Assembly: GCF_040685555.1 (NCBI RefSeq)
Contig: NZ_JBFBIK010000015.1
Span: 22,983-86,982 of the forward strand
From: Sphaerisporangium sp040685555
GTDB taxonomy: Bacteria > Actinomycetota > Actinomycetes > Streptosporangiales > Streptosporangiaceae
Direction: 5' to 3'
Length of the DNA stretch: 64,000 bases
Shown here: positions 1 through 7,816 of the stretch, one piece after another
How the letters are laid out: each line of letters opens with the position of its first letter
Numbering within the stretch: position 1 is the stretch's first letter
Position numbers and translations under genes: made by a program
The notes under the pieces: model-generated
What the model was told of the DNA's origin: nothing
The model's input: only the letters and a program-made list of their open reading frames with translations
The model's database searches: none

Positions 1-231
1 GACGACTACGCCCTGTCGGGCGTGCGCCTGGCCGTGGGGCTGGAGCACGTGCTGCTCGAAAGCGGCTATCCCCGCTCGGAGTCCACCTGGCCCGACGTGC
101 AGCAGGCGCTGGCGCGCCACCTCGGCAGCCTGCCGCCCGCCGACATCGCCAGGGTCGCGTACGGCAACGCGGCACGTCTTTTCGGGCATCCGCTCCCGTC
201 TCGCGCCTGGCTGCTCAGAGAAGAGCTCTAG
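1..231 (+). CDS. Amidohydrolase-2 family protein, C-terminal fragment
   Basis: The reading frame is open from the first base of the window and ends at a stop at 229-231, so only the last 76 residues are visible. The segment GYPRSESTWPD followed by GNAARLFGHP matches the end of the amidohydrolase-2 barrel, where family members read roughly S-D-Y-P-H-S-x-S-T-W-P and then a GN-A-x-R-L-F helix. Those enzymes are metal-dependent hydrolases or decarboxylases of small organic acids. Here the usual Asp is Gly and the usual His is Arg, so metal chemistry may be altered. The start, substrate and operon partners lie outside the window. Confidence 0.6.
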   Translation, partial: DDYALSGVRLAVGLEHVLLESGYPRSESTWPDVQQALARHLGSLPPADIARVAYGNAARLFGHPLPSRAWLLREEL

Positions 232-321
232 GACCCCGCCGCGCACAGGCCTGCACGGCCCTGGGAACGGTCCTGCGCGCACCGGGGCCGGGGAGGGGTG
301 TCCCGGGTCTCCCCGCCGGGA

Positions 322-660
322 CTACAGGACTTCTCCGCGCACCTTCTTGTGCTCCCAGTCGAGATAGCGGCCGCTCTCGCCGAGGAGAGAGGTCATCAGC
401 CACAGGAACACGCCGAAGTCGTCGGTCACGCCGATCAGCGGGAGGAAGTCGGGGATCACGTCGATGGGCGAGACGATGTAGAGGATGCCGAGCCCCATGA
501 GGGTCAGCTTGCTCTTGCCCAGGTCTCGGTACTCCCCGCGGAGCGCGCCCCCGATCATCCTCGGCAACGCCCTGATCCGGGCCATCGGGCCCGGCGAGCC
601 CGGCCGGCTCACTTCCTTGTAGGCGCGATAGGCCGCGGTCGCGCGTCCAGCCTTGCTCAT
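322..660 (-). CDS. YkvA-like (DUF1232) membrane-associated protein
   Basis: The protein is 112 residues. The hydrophobic core contains the DUF1232 signature S-P-I-D-V-I-P-D-F-L-P, followed by G-V-T-D-D and a second hydrophobic stretch ending near W-D. DUF1232/YkvA proteins are small and probably membrane-attached, and their biochemical role is not established. The ATG at 660 is preferred over an upstream GTG at 669 because GGAGGT sits 7 nt before it. The gene converges with the amidohydrolase end across about 90 bp and has no obvious operon partner, since the next minus-strand gene upstream lies far away. Family assignment is confident; function is not. Confidence 0.85.
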   Translation of the reverse strand: MSKAGRATAAYRAYKEVSRPGSPGPMARIRALPRMIGGALRGEYRDLGKSKLTLMGLGILYIVSPIDVIPDFLPLIGVTDDFGVFLWLMTSLLGESGRYLDWEHKKVRGEVL

Positions 661-820
661 GATGGCCACCTCCGTCTGTGCCCACGATCACGCGCGCACG
701 GTCGGATCATTTGAACGCGCCACTACCCTTCCGTGCTCCTCGATAACGCGCGGCGCGGCGGGCGGAGTTCCCTGCCTGGTAGGGGCCGTCAGGCCGTGAC
801 GACCCCGTCGTTGCGCGGCC

Positions 821-1780
821 TCAGGACGTGACCGGAGCGAGGTCGCGGACCGCCTGCGGGATCGGGACCTCACCGCCCGCGAGCGGTGCCAGCACCGGGG
901 TCGTCAGGCCGTTGTCGACGTACTCCTGGATCCTCGCCCGGCAGGTCGCCGCGTCACCGTGCACGACCAGCGCGTCCACGACCTCGTCCGGGATGGCCTT
1001 GAGCGCCGCCTGGCGATCGCCCGCGGCCCACGCCTCGTGCATCGGGCGGAGCACCTCACCCCGGCCGAGCCAGTCGTGGAAGGCCGCGTACACCGGCACG
1101 GTCAGGTAGGCCGCCAGCATCCTCTTGCCGAGCTGCCGCACCTTCTCGGCGTCCTCGCTGACGCAGACGAACAGGCGGGCGATCAGCTCGATCTCCGGCC
1201 CCACCTCGGCCCGCACCTTGCGCACGTCCTCAGGGGAGAGCCAGTTGGTGATGGCGCCGTCGGCCTCCTCGGCCGCGAGGTGGAGCATGCGGGGGCGGAG
1301 GGCGGCCAGCACGATCTTCGGGGCCACCTTGGGGGCGCGCTCCAGCCGGAAGCCCTTGACCTCGAAGGTCTCGTACTTCTCTGTGACCTTCTCCCCGGCG
1401 AGCGCCTTCTTGAGGAAGCGCAGGGTGTCGCGCGTCCTGCCGTACGGCTTGACGAACTCGCCGGCGTTCCACCGCTCCACGATGACCGGGGACGACGCGC
1501 CGATGCCGAGCACGAACCGCTCGGGCGCGAGGTCGGCGAGCGTCGCGGCCGACATCGCGAGCAGTGCGGGGCCGCGGGTCGACACCGGGATGATCGCGGT
1601 GCCGAGCCGGAGCTCGGGAGCCCAGTCGGCGGCCAGGGCCAGTGGGACGAAGCCGTCGGTGCCGCCGACCTCGGCGGACCAGGCGTCGGTGTACCCGAGA
1701 CCGGGCAGCTCGGCGACCAGGTCCTTGGACTCGGCCATGGTGAGATCGAAGAACGGGATCGTGATGCCCCAACGCTTCAC
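821..1780 (-). CDS. LLM-class F420-dependent oxidoreductase
   Basis: The protein is 319 residues and a luciferase-like monooxygenase (LLM) barrel. It begins KRWGITIPF and has the LGIGASSP segment near residue 100 that lines the cofactor pocket in F420-dependent family members. Actinobacterial LLM proteins use F420 or FMN to oxidise or reduce small substrates; the substrate cannot be read from sequence. The GTG start at 1780 is chosen because GGAGGT lies just upstream and the protein then starts at the normal family position. A TetR gene lies 77 bp upstream on the same strand, and an operator-like palindrome sits between them, so TetR control of this gene is likely. Confidence 0.85.
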   Translation of the reverse strand: MKRWGITIPFFDLTMAESKDLVAELPGLGYTDAWSAEVGGTDGFVPLALAADWAPELRLGTAIIPVSTRGPALLAMSAATLADLAPERFVLGIGASSPVIVERWNAGEFVKPYGRTRDTLRFLKKALAGEKVTEKYETFEVKGFRLERAPKVAPKIVLAALRPRMLHLAAEEADGAITNWLSPEDVRKVRAEVGPEIELIARLFVCVSEDAEKVRQLGKRMLAAYLTVPVYAAFHDWLGRGEVLRPMHEAWAAGDRQAALKAIPDEVVDALVVHGDAATCRARIQEYVDNGLTTPVLAPLAGGEVPIPQAVRDLAPVTS

Positions 1781-1798
1781 TGTCCACCTCCTGCCCCG

Positions 1799-1821
1799 AC
1801 CATACCAACCGGACGGTATGG
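1799..1821 (-). promoter_or_regulatory. TetR-type operator overlapping the -10 of the LLM gene
   Basis: CCATACC (1800-1806) and GGTATGG (1815-1821) form a perfect 7-bp inverted repeat around AACCGGAC, resembling TetR operators of the form ATACC-nn-CCGG-nn-GGTAT. Read on the minus strand, TATGGT (1804-1799) could be a -10 box, placing the transcription start near 1792 and making the operator a repression site. The neighbouring TetR gene is the obvious binder, which is inference. Confidence 0.6.
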
Positions 1822-1857
1822 CGCACACGGGATCAGGCGGACCCATCGCGACGACTC

Positions 1858-2532
1858 TCAGGCCCTGAGCTCCCGCATCGCGGTGATGAAGTCCTTGGTG
1901 ACACCGCGCAGGCCGGGCAGGTGCGACAGGCCCACCAGCCGGTCGATGAGCGGCACCATCACCTCGATCAGCCGGTACGTGCGCTCGCAGCCGGGCGAGG
2001 AATCGTGCACCCAGAACAGCACCATGCCCATGGACGAAAGCCACAGCAGCTCGGGCAGCTCCTCGCGCAGCTCGGCGTCGATGCGGTCGGAGGAGCCCTC
2101 CACGACCTGGCGGTAGATGGCGATCGCCGCCTCCCGGGCGGGCGTCGACTCCCCGCTGAACGGGCTGAGCGGGTTGCTCGGCTCGGACGCGTGCTTGAAG
2201 AACTTGACGGCGAACCCGTGGTACGGCTCTGAGACCTGGACCCAGGCGCGCAGGACTCCGCTCAGCCGTACGGCGAACTTCCGCTCGGTGGCGAGCAGCT
2301 CGCGGCAGGCGAGCTCGTGCTCGTTCTGCGCCCGGTCATAGTAGGCCTGGACTAACTGCTCTTTCGACGAAAAATAGTAATAAGCGTTCCCTACAGAGAC
2401 GCCCGCCTGGGACGCGATCGCCCGCATGGTCGTCGCCTCGTACCCCCGCTCCCGGAAGAGGCGCAGGGCCGTTTCGACGATGACCTCTCGGGTCTTTTCT
2501 CCCCCACGCGCTCTCGGCGTCGATTCGACCAC
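1858..2532 (-). CDS. TetR family transcriptional regulator
   Basis: The protein is 224 residues. Residues about 15-60 form a TetR N-terminal helix-turn-helix (T-T-M-R-A-I-A-S-Q-A-G-V-S followed by N-A-Y-Y-Y-F-S-S-K-E-Q-L). The remaining helical domain is the ligand-binding and dimerisation part and does not reveal its ligand. The chosen GTG at 2532 has no Shine-Dalgarno sequence. TACAGT (2544-2539) sits six bases before it, so the mRNA is probably leaderless. The gene is just upstream of the LLM oxidoreductase and probably represses it through the palindrome at 1800-1821. A longer form starting further upstream is open but has no family support. Confidence 0.88.
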   Translation of the reverse strand: MVESTPRARGGEKTREVIVETALRLFRERGYEATTMRAIASQAGVSVGNAYYYFSSKEQLVQAYYDRAQNEHELACRELLATERKFAVRLSGVLRAWVQVSEPYHGFAVKFFKHASEPSNPLSPFSGESTPAREAAIAIYRQVVEGSSDRIDAELREELPELLWLSSMGMVLFWVHDSSPGCERTYRLIEVMVPLIDRLVGLSHLPGLRGVTKDFITAMRELRA

Positions 2533-2685
2533 GTGGCCACTGTACGACTCGTAGCCCTTCAAGGTCACAGACGCACAGCATGCCCGCCATTTTCCCGCAA
2601 AAACACGCAGAGTAGTGGAGTCAGCACTTTCTGAAGGTGGGATAGATCCTCTTGGCGGAGGGGCGCCCTGCGACAGAGGATCAAT

Positions 2686-3429
2686 ATGGGTTTGCATCCA
2701 TGCACTCGGGGGCCCGCGTGGCTTGGTGCCTGCGCGTTGCTCGCCGTGCAGATCACGGTGACGGCACTGGGCTCCGCGGGACCGGCCTCGGCGGCGACTC
2801 CAAACCGTCTGGGCGCGACCGCGCACGGGGCCATGCCCCACGAGGCGCACCGGCGACCGGGCTCGCCCGCGGAGGCCCGCGCCCAACGGCTACGCGCCGT
2901 GAGCGTCACGATGGCGGCGAGGCCCCGCACGGTCGACGCCCGGAGGCTGCGCCAGGCAACAGCACAGCAGGCGCGGGCCGCCGGGATGGTCAGCGCGGTG
3001 CTGTGGAAGCAGCACCGCCTCTACCGTGCCGTGCGCCTCCAGCACCCGCAGGCCGCGCGGCGCCTCCACCACGCGGGTCTGAGGTGGAGGTCATCGGGCC
3101 ACTGCGCCAACCGGCACCGGCACTCCTGCACGTCGCTGTCCGCCGTACGGCTGGGCACGCTGTGGGGCCTGGTGAACCTCAAGCGCCGCAGCGGCTGCCC
3201 TGTCGTCATGACAGGAGGAACCGAGGTCGGACACGCCAGGGGCGCCCACAGCCACGGGCAGGGCTACAAGATCGACATCGAGCACAACAAGTGCGTCGAC
3301 CGCTTCATCAGGAACAGGCGCATGGGCCGCGTACGTGGTGACGGCGCCCGCCTGTTCTACGAACGCCGTCCACAGGGCTACACGGTCTACGCCAACGAGC
3401 CCAGCCACTGGGACATCATGTTCCTCTGA
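2686..3429 (+). CDS. Secreted M15-like (LAS superfamily) peptidase
   Basis: The protein is 247 residues. Residues 1-37 look like a Sec signal peptide ending A-S-A-A. The C-terminal half has HSHGQGYKID (H-x6-D spacing) and a final P-S-H-W-D-I, which fit the zinc ligands of the LAS/M15 peptidases (D-Ala-D-Ala carboxypeptidases and hedgehog-like enzymes). Three Cys residues in the segment GHCANRHRHSCTS to SGCP could form disulfides outside the cell. Such enzymes trim peptidoglycan peptides. The middle is Arg/Ala-rich and low in information. Assignment to M15 rests on motif reading only, and catalytic activity is inference. Confidence 0.6.
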   Translation: MGLHPCTRGPAWLGACALLAVQITVTALGSAGPASAATPNRLGATAHGAMPHEAHRRPGSPAEARAQRLRAVSVTMAARPRTVDARRLRQATAQQARAAGMVSAVLWKQHRLYRAVRLQHPQAARRLHHAGLRWRSSGHCANRHRHSCTSLSAVRLGTLWGLVNLKRRSGCPVVMTGGTEVGHARGAHSHGQGYKIDIEHNKCVDRFIRNRRMGRVRGDGARLFYERRPQGYTVYANEPSHWDIMFL

Positions 3430-3544
3430 CAAGACCCGGCCCCGCGGCGGTCATGTCGCGACCAGCCCGGCGCCCCGCCCGCTCGTGGCGGCACACGCGT
3501 TCCTGACCTGAGGCCCGTGCACCCTGTGGCCGCGCGCATGGCCG

Positions 3545-3569
3545 GTGGGAGTCCCGCCGAGACTCCCAC
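3545..3569. terminator. Bidirectional hairpin between convergent genes
   Basis: GTGGGAGTC (3545-3553) pairs perfectly with GACTCCCAC (3561-3569) across a 7-nt loop. It sits between the converging peptidase gene and asd, so it could end transcription from both sides. There is no long T-run, as is common in actinobacteria. Confidence 0.5.
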
Positions 3570-3626
3570 ACTTCCATGACTCTCTAAGGGCGCCTTACGC
3601 CGGCGAACCACGCCCAACGTTGGGTG

Positions 3627-4736
3627 CTACGCCGAGAACTCCGCCGCGAGAAGCTCGGCGATCTCCGCGGTGTTGAGCGCCGCGCCCTTACGGAGGTTGT
3701 CGCCGCAGACGAACATGTCGAGGGTGTTCGGGAAGTCGAGCGCCTGGCGGATGCGGCCGACATAGGTGGGGTCGGTGCCGACCACGTCGGCCGGCGTCGG
3801 GAACACGCCGTTCGCCGGGTCGTCCAGGACCACGACCGTGGGAGCCGCCTCCAGCACCGCCCGCGCGGCCTCCACCGTCACCGGCTTGGCGAAGGTGGCG
3901 TGCACCGCCAGCGAGTGGGTGGTGATGACCGGAACGCGCACGCAGGTCGCCGAGACCTTCAGATCGGGGATGCCGAGGATCTTGCGCGACTCGTTGCGGA
4001 CCTTCAGCTCCTCGGAGAACCAGCCGTCCTCCTTGAGGGAGCCGGCCGCCGGCACCACGTTGAAGGCCAGCGGCGCGGGGAACGGCGAGTCGACCAGGTC
4101 GGGAACGGCCTTGCGCACGTCACCGGCCACGGTGCCGATGCCGCGGTTGCCCGCCACAGCCTCGATCTCGTCGTAGAGCCGCTCGGGCCCGGAGACGCCC
4201 ATGCCCGAGACCGCCTGGTAGGAGGCCACGACCAGCTCCGTGAGGCCGTACTCGCGGTGCAGGGCGCCGAGGGCGGCCATCATCGACAGCGTGGTGCAGT
4301 TGGGGTTCGCGATGATGCCCTTGGGGCGCTCGCGCACCTGCTCGGGGTTGCACTCGGGCACGACGAGGGGCACCTCGGGGTCCATGCGGAAGGCCCCGGA
4401 GTTGTCGACCGCCACCGCTCCACGGGACGCCGCGATCGGCGCCCACTCGGCCGACACCTCGTCGGGCACGTCGAACATGGCGACGTCGACCCCGTCGAAG
4501 GCCTCGGGCGAGAGCGCGACGACCTCGACCTCCTGCCCGCGGACCAGGAGCCTCCTGCCCGCCGAGCGCGCCGAGGCGATGAGGCGGATCTCACCCCACA
4601 CGTCGGGGCGGCCGGACAGGATGTCGAGCATCACCGTGCCGACGGCACCGGTCGCGCCGACGACGGCCAGGGTGGGCTTGGTGGCGTTCACTTCGCGGTC
4701 ACTCTCCTCGCCGGCGCGCACTGGCTGGTCGCTCAT
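3627..4736 (-). CDS. asd: Aspartate-semialdehyde dehydrogenase
   Basis: The protein is 369 residues. It reduces aspartyl-4-phosphate to aspartate semialdehyde with NADPH, the branch point to Lys/DAP, Met and Thr. VVGATGAVG (about residues 25-33) is the nucleotide-binding loop, and the catalytic Cys lies in NPNCTT (near residue 147). A conserved downstream H-S-L supplies the active-site His. The ATG at 4736 overlaps the lysC stop by four bases (ATGA), so translation is coupled to lysC and both steps of the aspartate pathway are co-expressed. A shorter start at the GTG before N-A-T-K-P is possible. The gene ends just before the palindrome CCCAACGTTGGG at 3613-3624. Confidence 0.97.
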   Translation of the reverse strand: MSDQPVRAGEESDREVNATKPTLAVVGATGAVGTVMLDILSGRPDVWGEIRLIASARSAGRRLLVRGQEVEVVALSPEAFDGVDVAMFDVPDEVSAEWAPIAASRGAVAVDNSGAFRMDPEVPLVVPECNPEQVRERPKGIIANPNCTTLSMMAALGALHREYGLTELVVASYQAVSGMGVSGPERLYDEIEAVAGNRGIGTVAGDVRKAVPDLVDSPFPAPLAFNVVPAAGSLKEDGWFSEELKVRNESRKILGIPDLKVSATCVRVPVITTHSLAVHATFAKPVTVEAARAVLEAAPTVVVLDDPANGVFPTPADVVGTDPTYVGRIRQALDFPNTLDMFVCGDNLRKGAALNTAEIAELLAAEFSA

Positions 4737-5254
4737 CGTCCGGTCCCGCCGTAGACCACGGCCTCGACCTGGTCGACGTCGAGATCGAACGCCCGGTGAG
4801 CCGCGGTGACGGCCGCGTCCACCTCGTCCTGCCCGACGATGACCGAGATGCGGATCTCGGAGGTCGAGATCATCTCGATGTTGACGCCCGCGTCGGCCAG
4901 GGCGCCGAAGAACTTGGCGGTGACGCCGGGGTGCGAACGCATGCCCGCGCCCACCAGCGAGACCTTGCCGATCTGGTCGTCGAAGAGGATCTTCTCGAAG
5001 CCGATCTGCTCCTGGATGCGCTTCAGGGCCGTGACGGCGACCGTGCCGTCGGCGGAGGGCAGCGTGAAGGAGATGTCGGTGCGCCCGGTGGCCGCGGCCG
5101 AGATGTTCTGCACGATCATGTCGATGTTGACCTCGACGTCGGCGAGCGTGCGGAAGATGGCCGCGGCCTCTCCGACCTTGTCGGGCACCCCGACGACGGT
5201 GATCTTTGCCTCGCTCCGGTCATGTGCGACACCGGAGATGATCGGCTGCTCCAT
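4733..5254 (-). other. Internal start producing aspartokinase beta subunit
   Basis: Inside lysC an ATG at 5254 is preceded by GAAGGAAACGAG, a good ribosome binding site, and opens a 173-residue product beginning MEQPIISGVAHD. This is the position at which actinobacterial lysC genes are known to make the ACT-only beta chain of the alpha2-beta2 enzyme. Expression here is inferred from the conserved start and Shine-Dalgarno match. Confidence 0.6.
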
Positions 5255-6007
5255 CTCGTTTCCTTCAGTGTTGGGATCGGAGACGACCCATGTGCCTTCC
5301 TTGCTGCTGAACGAGCTTCTGACGTGGATCGGCAGGCTGAACCGCCTGGCGTACTCCACGCAGCGCAGGTGCAGGATCTTGGCGCCGCACGCGGCCATCT
5401 CCATGGCCTCCTCGTAGGAGATCCTCGGGATCTGGCGGGCGGCGGCGACGATGCGCGGATCGGCGGTGAAGATGCCGTCGACATCGGTGTAGATCTCGCA
5501 GACGTCGGCCTCCAGGGCCGCCGCGAGAGCGACCGCCGTGGTGTCGGAGCCACCTCGGCCGAGCGTCGTGATGTCCTTCTTGTCTTGCGAGACGCCCTGG
5601 AAGCCGGCCACGATCGCGATCTGGCCGACCCTGACCGCCTCCTGGATGCGGCCCGGGGTCACGTCGATGATGCGCGCCTTGCCGTGGGTCGAGTCGGTGA
5701 TCACACCGGCCTGCGAGCCGGTGAACGACCGGGCCTCGTGACCCAGGTTGGCGATGGCCATCGCGAGCAACGCCATCGAGATGCGCTCGCCGGCGGTCAG
5801 CAGCATGTCGAGCTCGCGCCCGGGGGGCAGCGGCGTCACCTGCTGGGCCAGGTCGAGCAGCTCGTCGGTGGTGTCACCCATCGCCGAGACGATCACCACG
5901 ACGTCGTTGCCGGCTTTTTTCGTCGCGACGATGCGCTGGGCGACACGCTTGATGCCGGATGCGTCGGCGACGGAGGAACCACCGTATTTTTGGACAACGA
6001 GCGCCAC
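4733..6007 (-). CDS. lysC: Aspartate kinase (aspartokinase, alpha subunit)
   Basis: The protein is 424 residues. It phosphorylates aspartate, the first step towards DAP/lysine, threonine and methionine. QKYGGSSV near the N-terminus is the kinase signature, GRGGSDTTAVALAAAL is the catalytic core, and two ACT domains follow from about residue 265, where lysine and threonine feedback acts in relatives. The GTG start at 6007 has GGGAGA a few bases upstream. The 3' end overlaps asd by four bases. As in Corynebacterium-type lysC, an internal in-frame start encodes a regulatory beta subunit (see 4733-5254). The promoter region (6008-6185) carries a striking array of TGTGGA motifs. Confidence 0.97.
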   Translation of the reverse strand: MALVVQKYGGSSVADASGIKRVAQRIVATKKAGNDVVVIVSAMGDTTDELLDLAQQVTPLPPGRELDMLLTAGERISMALLAMAIANLGHEARSFTGSQAGVITDSTHGKARIIDVTPGRIQEAVRVGQIAIVAGFQGVSQDKKDITTLGRGGSDTTAVALAAALEADVCEIYTDVDGIFTADPRIVAAARQIPRISYEEAMEMAACGAKILHLRCVEYARRFSLPIHVRSSFSSKEGTWVVSDPNTEGNEMEQPIISGVAHDRSEAKITVVGVPDKVGEAAAIFRTLADVEVNIDMIVQNISAAATGRTDISFTLPSADGTVAVTALKRIQEQIGFEKILFDDQIGKVSLVGAGMRSHPGVTAKFFGALADAGVNIEMISTSEIRISVIVGQDEVDAAVTAAHRAFDLDVDQVEAVVYGGTGR

Positions 6008-6086
6008 GGGATGTCTCCCAAAGGTTCAGTCTGCGGAGCTCACAGTCTACTGGGGCCTCCAGAAGGCCCAACTGATTTGGCCAGCA

Positions 6087-6185
6087 TGTGGACAGCCACG
6101 GCCGTGAGCTGTGGAAAGCCGGGCCGGCCTGTGGATGATCAGTGGCCGTGATCTATGGACGGCCGGCCTGCCAACCTGTGGACGG
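6087..6185 (+). repeat. Five TGTGGA-type motifs at ~20-24 bp spacing
   Basis: TGTGGACAG (6087), TGTGGAAAG (6110), TGTGGATGA (6130), TATGGACGG (6154) and TGTGGACGG (6177) all lie on the plus strand with spacings 23, 20, 24 and 23 bp. They fill the region between the lysC start and the end of the DUF5063 gene. The core resembles the complement of a DnaA box (TTGTCCACA); none is a perfect match. Function is unknown. Confidence 0.55.
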
Positions 6186-6716
6186 TCAGGCGGTCGTGGT
6201 CTCCTCCACGACGTCCAGCCGGGTGTGCGCGACGAGCGCCTGCAGCGCCCTCATCGCCGCACCCGCGTGGTTGCCCCAGGTGTTGAAGTACGAGTACTGC
6301 CACCACCACAGCGCCTCCAGGGGGCGGCCGGCGCGGTAGTGCCCGAGCCCGTGGATCAGGTCGGCCGCGACGGCCGCCAGGTCGTCGGAGAGCCGGTAGG
6401 GCGTGACGACCGTGTCCTTGTAAGGGTCGAAGACCTCGGCGTAGTCGTCCACAGGCCCAAGACGCGTGGCGAGAGCCGTGCGCACCCCGTCGAGGTCGGG
6501 GTCGGGGCCGGTCGCGGGCTCGAAGTTGCCCTGCAGGATCACGTCCTGCGCGGCTCCGAGCTGCGAGCCCGCCAGGCTGACCTGCGAGACCTCGACGAGC
6601 AGCATGGGGAGCGTCGCGTCGCCGCCCTCACCGCTCGCGAGCCTGGTCAGGCCATCGAGGTAGTTCTGCGCATGCACCGCGATGCGATCCGCGAGAGCGC
6701 TCCACTCATCAAACAT
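6186..6716 (-). CDS. DUF5063 domain-containing protein
   Basis: The protein is 176 residues, acidic and helical, with the C-terminal aromatic block LEALWWWQYSYFNTWGNHA that is typical of DUF5063. No enzymatic motif or membrane segment is seen. The ATG at 6716 has GGAGG eight bases upstream and overlaps the recR stop by eight bases, so it is translated with recR. DUF5063 genes sit next to recR in many actinobacteria, which suggests a conserved but unassigned link to recombination repair. The family name is confident. The function is not known. Confidence 0.85.
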   Translation of the reverse strand: MFDEWSALADRIAVHAQNYLDGLTRLASGEGGDATLPMLLVEVSQVSLAGSQLGAAQDVILQGNFEPATGPDPDLDGVRTALATRLGPVDDYAEVFDPYKDTVVTPYRLSDDLAAVAADLIHGLGHYRAGRPLEALWWWQYSYFNTWGNHAGAAMRALQALVAHTRLDVVEETTTA

Positions 6717-7308
6717 CCAGCAGCCTCCGTCCTTCGAAAGCGCGGCCCAAGGTGACCTCGTCGGCGTACTCGAGGTCTCCGCCCACTGGCAGACCGCTGG
6801 CCAATCGTGTCACTTTCAAACCCATCGGTTTCACCAGCCTGGCGAGATAGGTCGCCGTGGCCTCCCCTTCGAGGTTCGGATCGGTCGCCAGGATCAGCTC
6901 GGTGACCTGCCCGTCCGCCAGCCGTGTCATCAGCTCGCGGATGCGCAGGTCATCGGGGCCGACTCCCTCGATCGGGCTGATCGCCCCGCCGAGCACGTGG
7001 TAGCGACCGCGGAACTCACGAGTCTTTTCGATGGCGACGACGTCCTTGGATTCCTCCACCACGCAGATGACGGCGGGGTCGCGCCGGACGTCCCGGCAGA
7101 TCCGGCACTCCTCCTCGGCCGCGACGTTCCCACAGACGCGGCAGAACCGGACCTTCTCCTTGACCTCCAGCAGGGCGTGCGCCAGCCGCTTGACGTCGGC
7201 CGGGTCCGCGGAAAGCAGGTGAAAGGCGATCCGCTGCGCGCTCTTGGGACCGACGCCGGGCAGCAGGCCCAACTCGTCGATCAGGTTCTGGACGACCCCC
7301 TCATACAT
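6709..7308 (-). CDS. recR: Recombination protein RecR
   Basis: The protein is 199 residues. RecR acts with RecO/RecF to load RecA at gapped DNA. The N-terminal helix-hairpin-helix (G-L-L-P-G-V-G-P-K-S-A-Q-R) is followed by a four-Cys zinc finger (CRVCGN and CRIC), then a Toprim domain (V-V-E-E-S-K-D and the LATDPN-E-GE motif), and a C-terminal Walker-like region. Length matches the family. The start at 7308 lies five bases after the ybaB stop, giving a ybaB-recR-DUF5063 operon downstream of dnaX, the standard bacterial dnaX-ybaB-recR order. Confidence 0.97.
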   Translation of the reverse strand: MYEGVVQNLIDELGLLPGVGPKSAQRIAFHLLSADPADVKRLAHALLEVKEKVRFCRVCGNVAAEEECRICRDVRRDPAVICVVEESKDVVAIEKTREFRGRYHVLGGAISPIEGVGPDDLRIRELMTRLADGQVTELILATDPNLEGEATATYLARLVKPMGLKVTRLASGLPVGGDLEYADEVTLGRAFEGRRLLDV

Positions 7309-7313
7309 GGCCG

Positions 7314-7661
7314 CTAAAACCCCGGCAGCTGGAATCCGCCCCCGCCAAGGCCCTGCGCCAGCGGGCCGAGCTTCTCCTGCTGGAGCTCGGCGGCCGCTCG
7401 CACGGCATCCCGCACCGCCGCGATCACCAGGTCGGCGATCGTATCGGCCGTGTCCTGCGGGTCGCCGGAGTCGATGGCCTTGGGGCTGATCTTCAGCTCG
7501 AGCAGCTCACCACTCCCGTTGACGGTCGCGACGACGAGGCCGCCACCGGCGCTGCCCTCGACCTCCGCGTCGTTGAGCTCCTGCTGGGCCGTCGCGAGCT
7601 GCTGCTGCATGAGCTGCGCCTGCTCCAGCAACTGCTGCAAGTTGACATCCCCTGGATTCAC
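7314..7661 (-). CDS. YbaB/EbfC family nucleoid-associated protein
   Basis: The protein is 115 residues. YbaB proteins are small dimers that bind DNA. The N-terminal coiled helix L-L-E-Q-A-Q-L-M-Q-Q-Q-L-A-T-A-Q is followed by the G-G-G-L-V-V-A-T-V-N-G beta segment and by the L-K-I-S-P-K-A-I-D turn, then a C-terminal helix and a Gly-rich tail. The GTG at 7661 is chosen because GAGGAG lies about 10 nt upstream; the frame is open 18 codons further but without family support. The neighbours are dnaX upstream and recR downstream, as in most bacteria. Confidence 0.93.
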   Translation of the reverse strand: MNPGDVNLQQLLEQAQLMQQQLATAQQELNDAEVEGSAGGGLVVATVNGSGELLELKISPKAIDSGDPQDTADTIADLVIAAVRDAVRAAAELQQEKLGPLAQGLGGGGFQLPGF

Positions 7662-7816
7662 GATCTTGCGCTCCTCATGGCTTCGCGTGTGGCACGAGCC
7701 TACGGGGTTTGCCACGCATGTTGCACTGGCGCACGTCAGTGTTCGCGTGGGAGCCCTCCGTGAGGGGAGCGGACGACCCGAAAAGTGCGGACCGGCTTGA
7801 GCCGGCGACCGCGAGA

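Noticed and set aside
2652..3341. Long open frames overlapping the secreted M15-like gene in other frames and strands
   Set aside because: GC-rich DNA opens all frames. These lack a family, signal peptide or ribosome binding site, whereas the chosen frame has a clear signal peptide and peptidase motifs.
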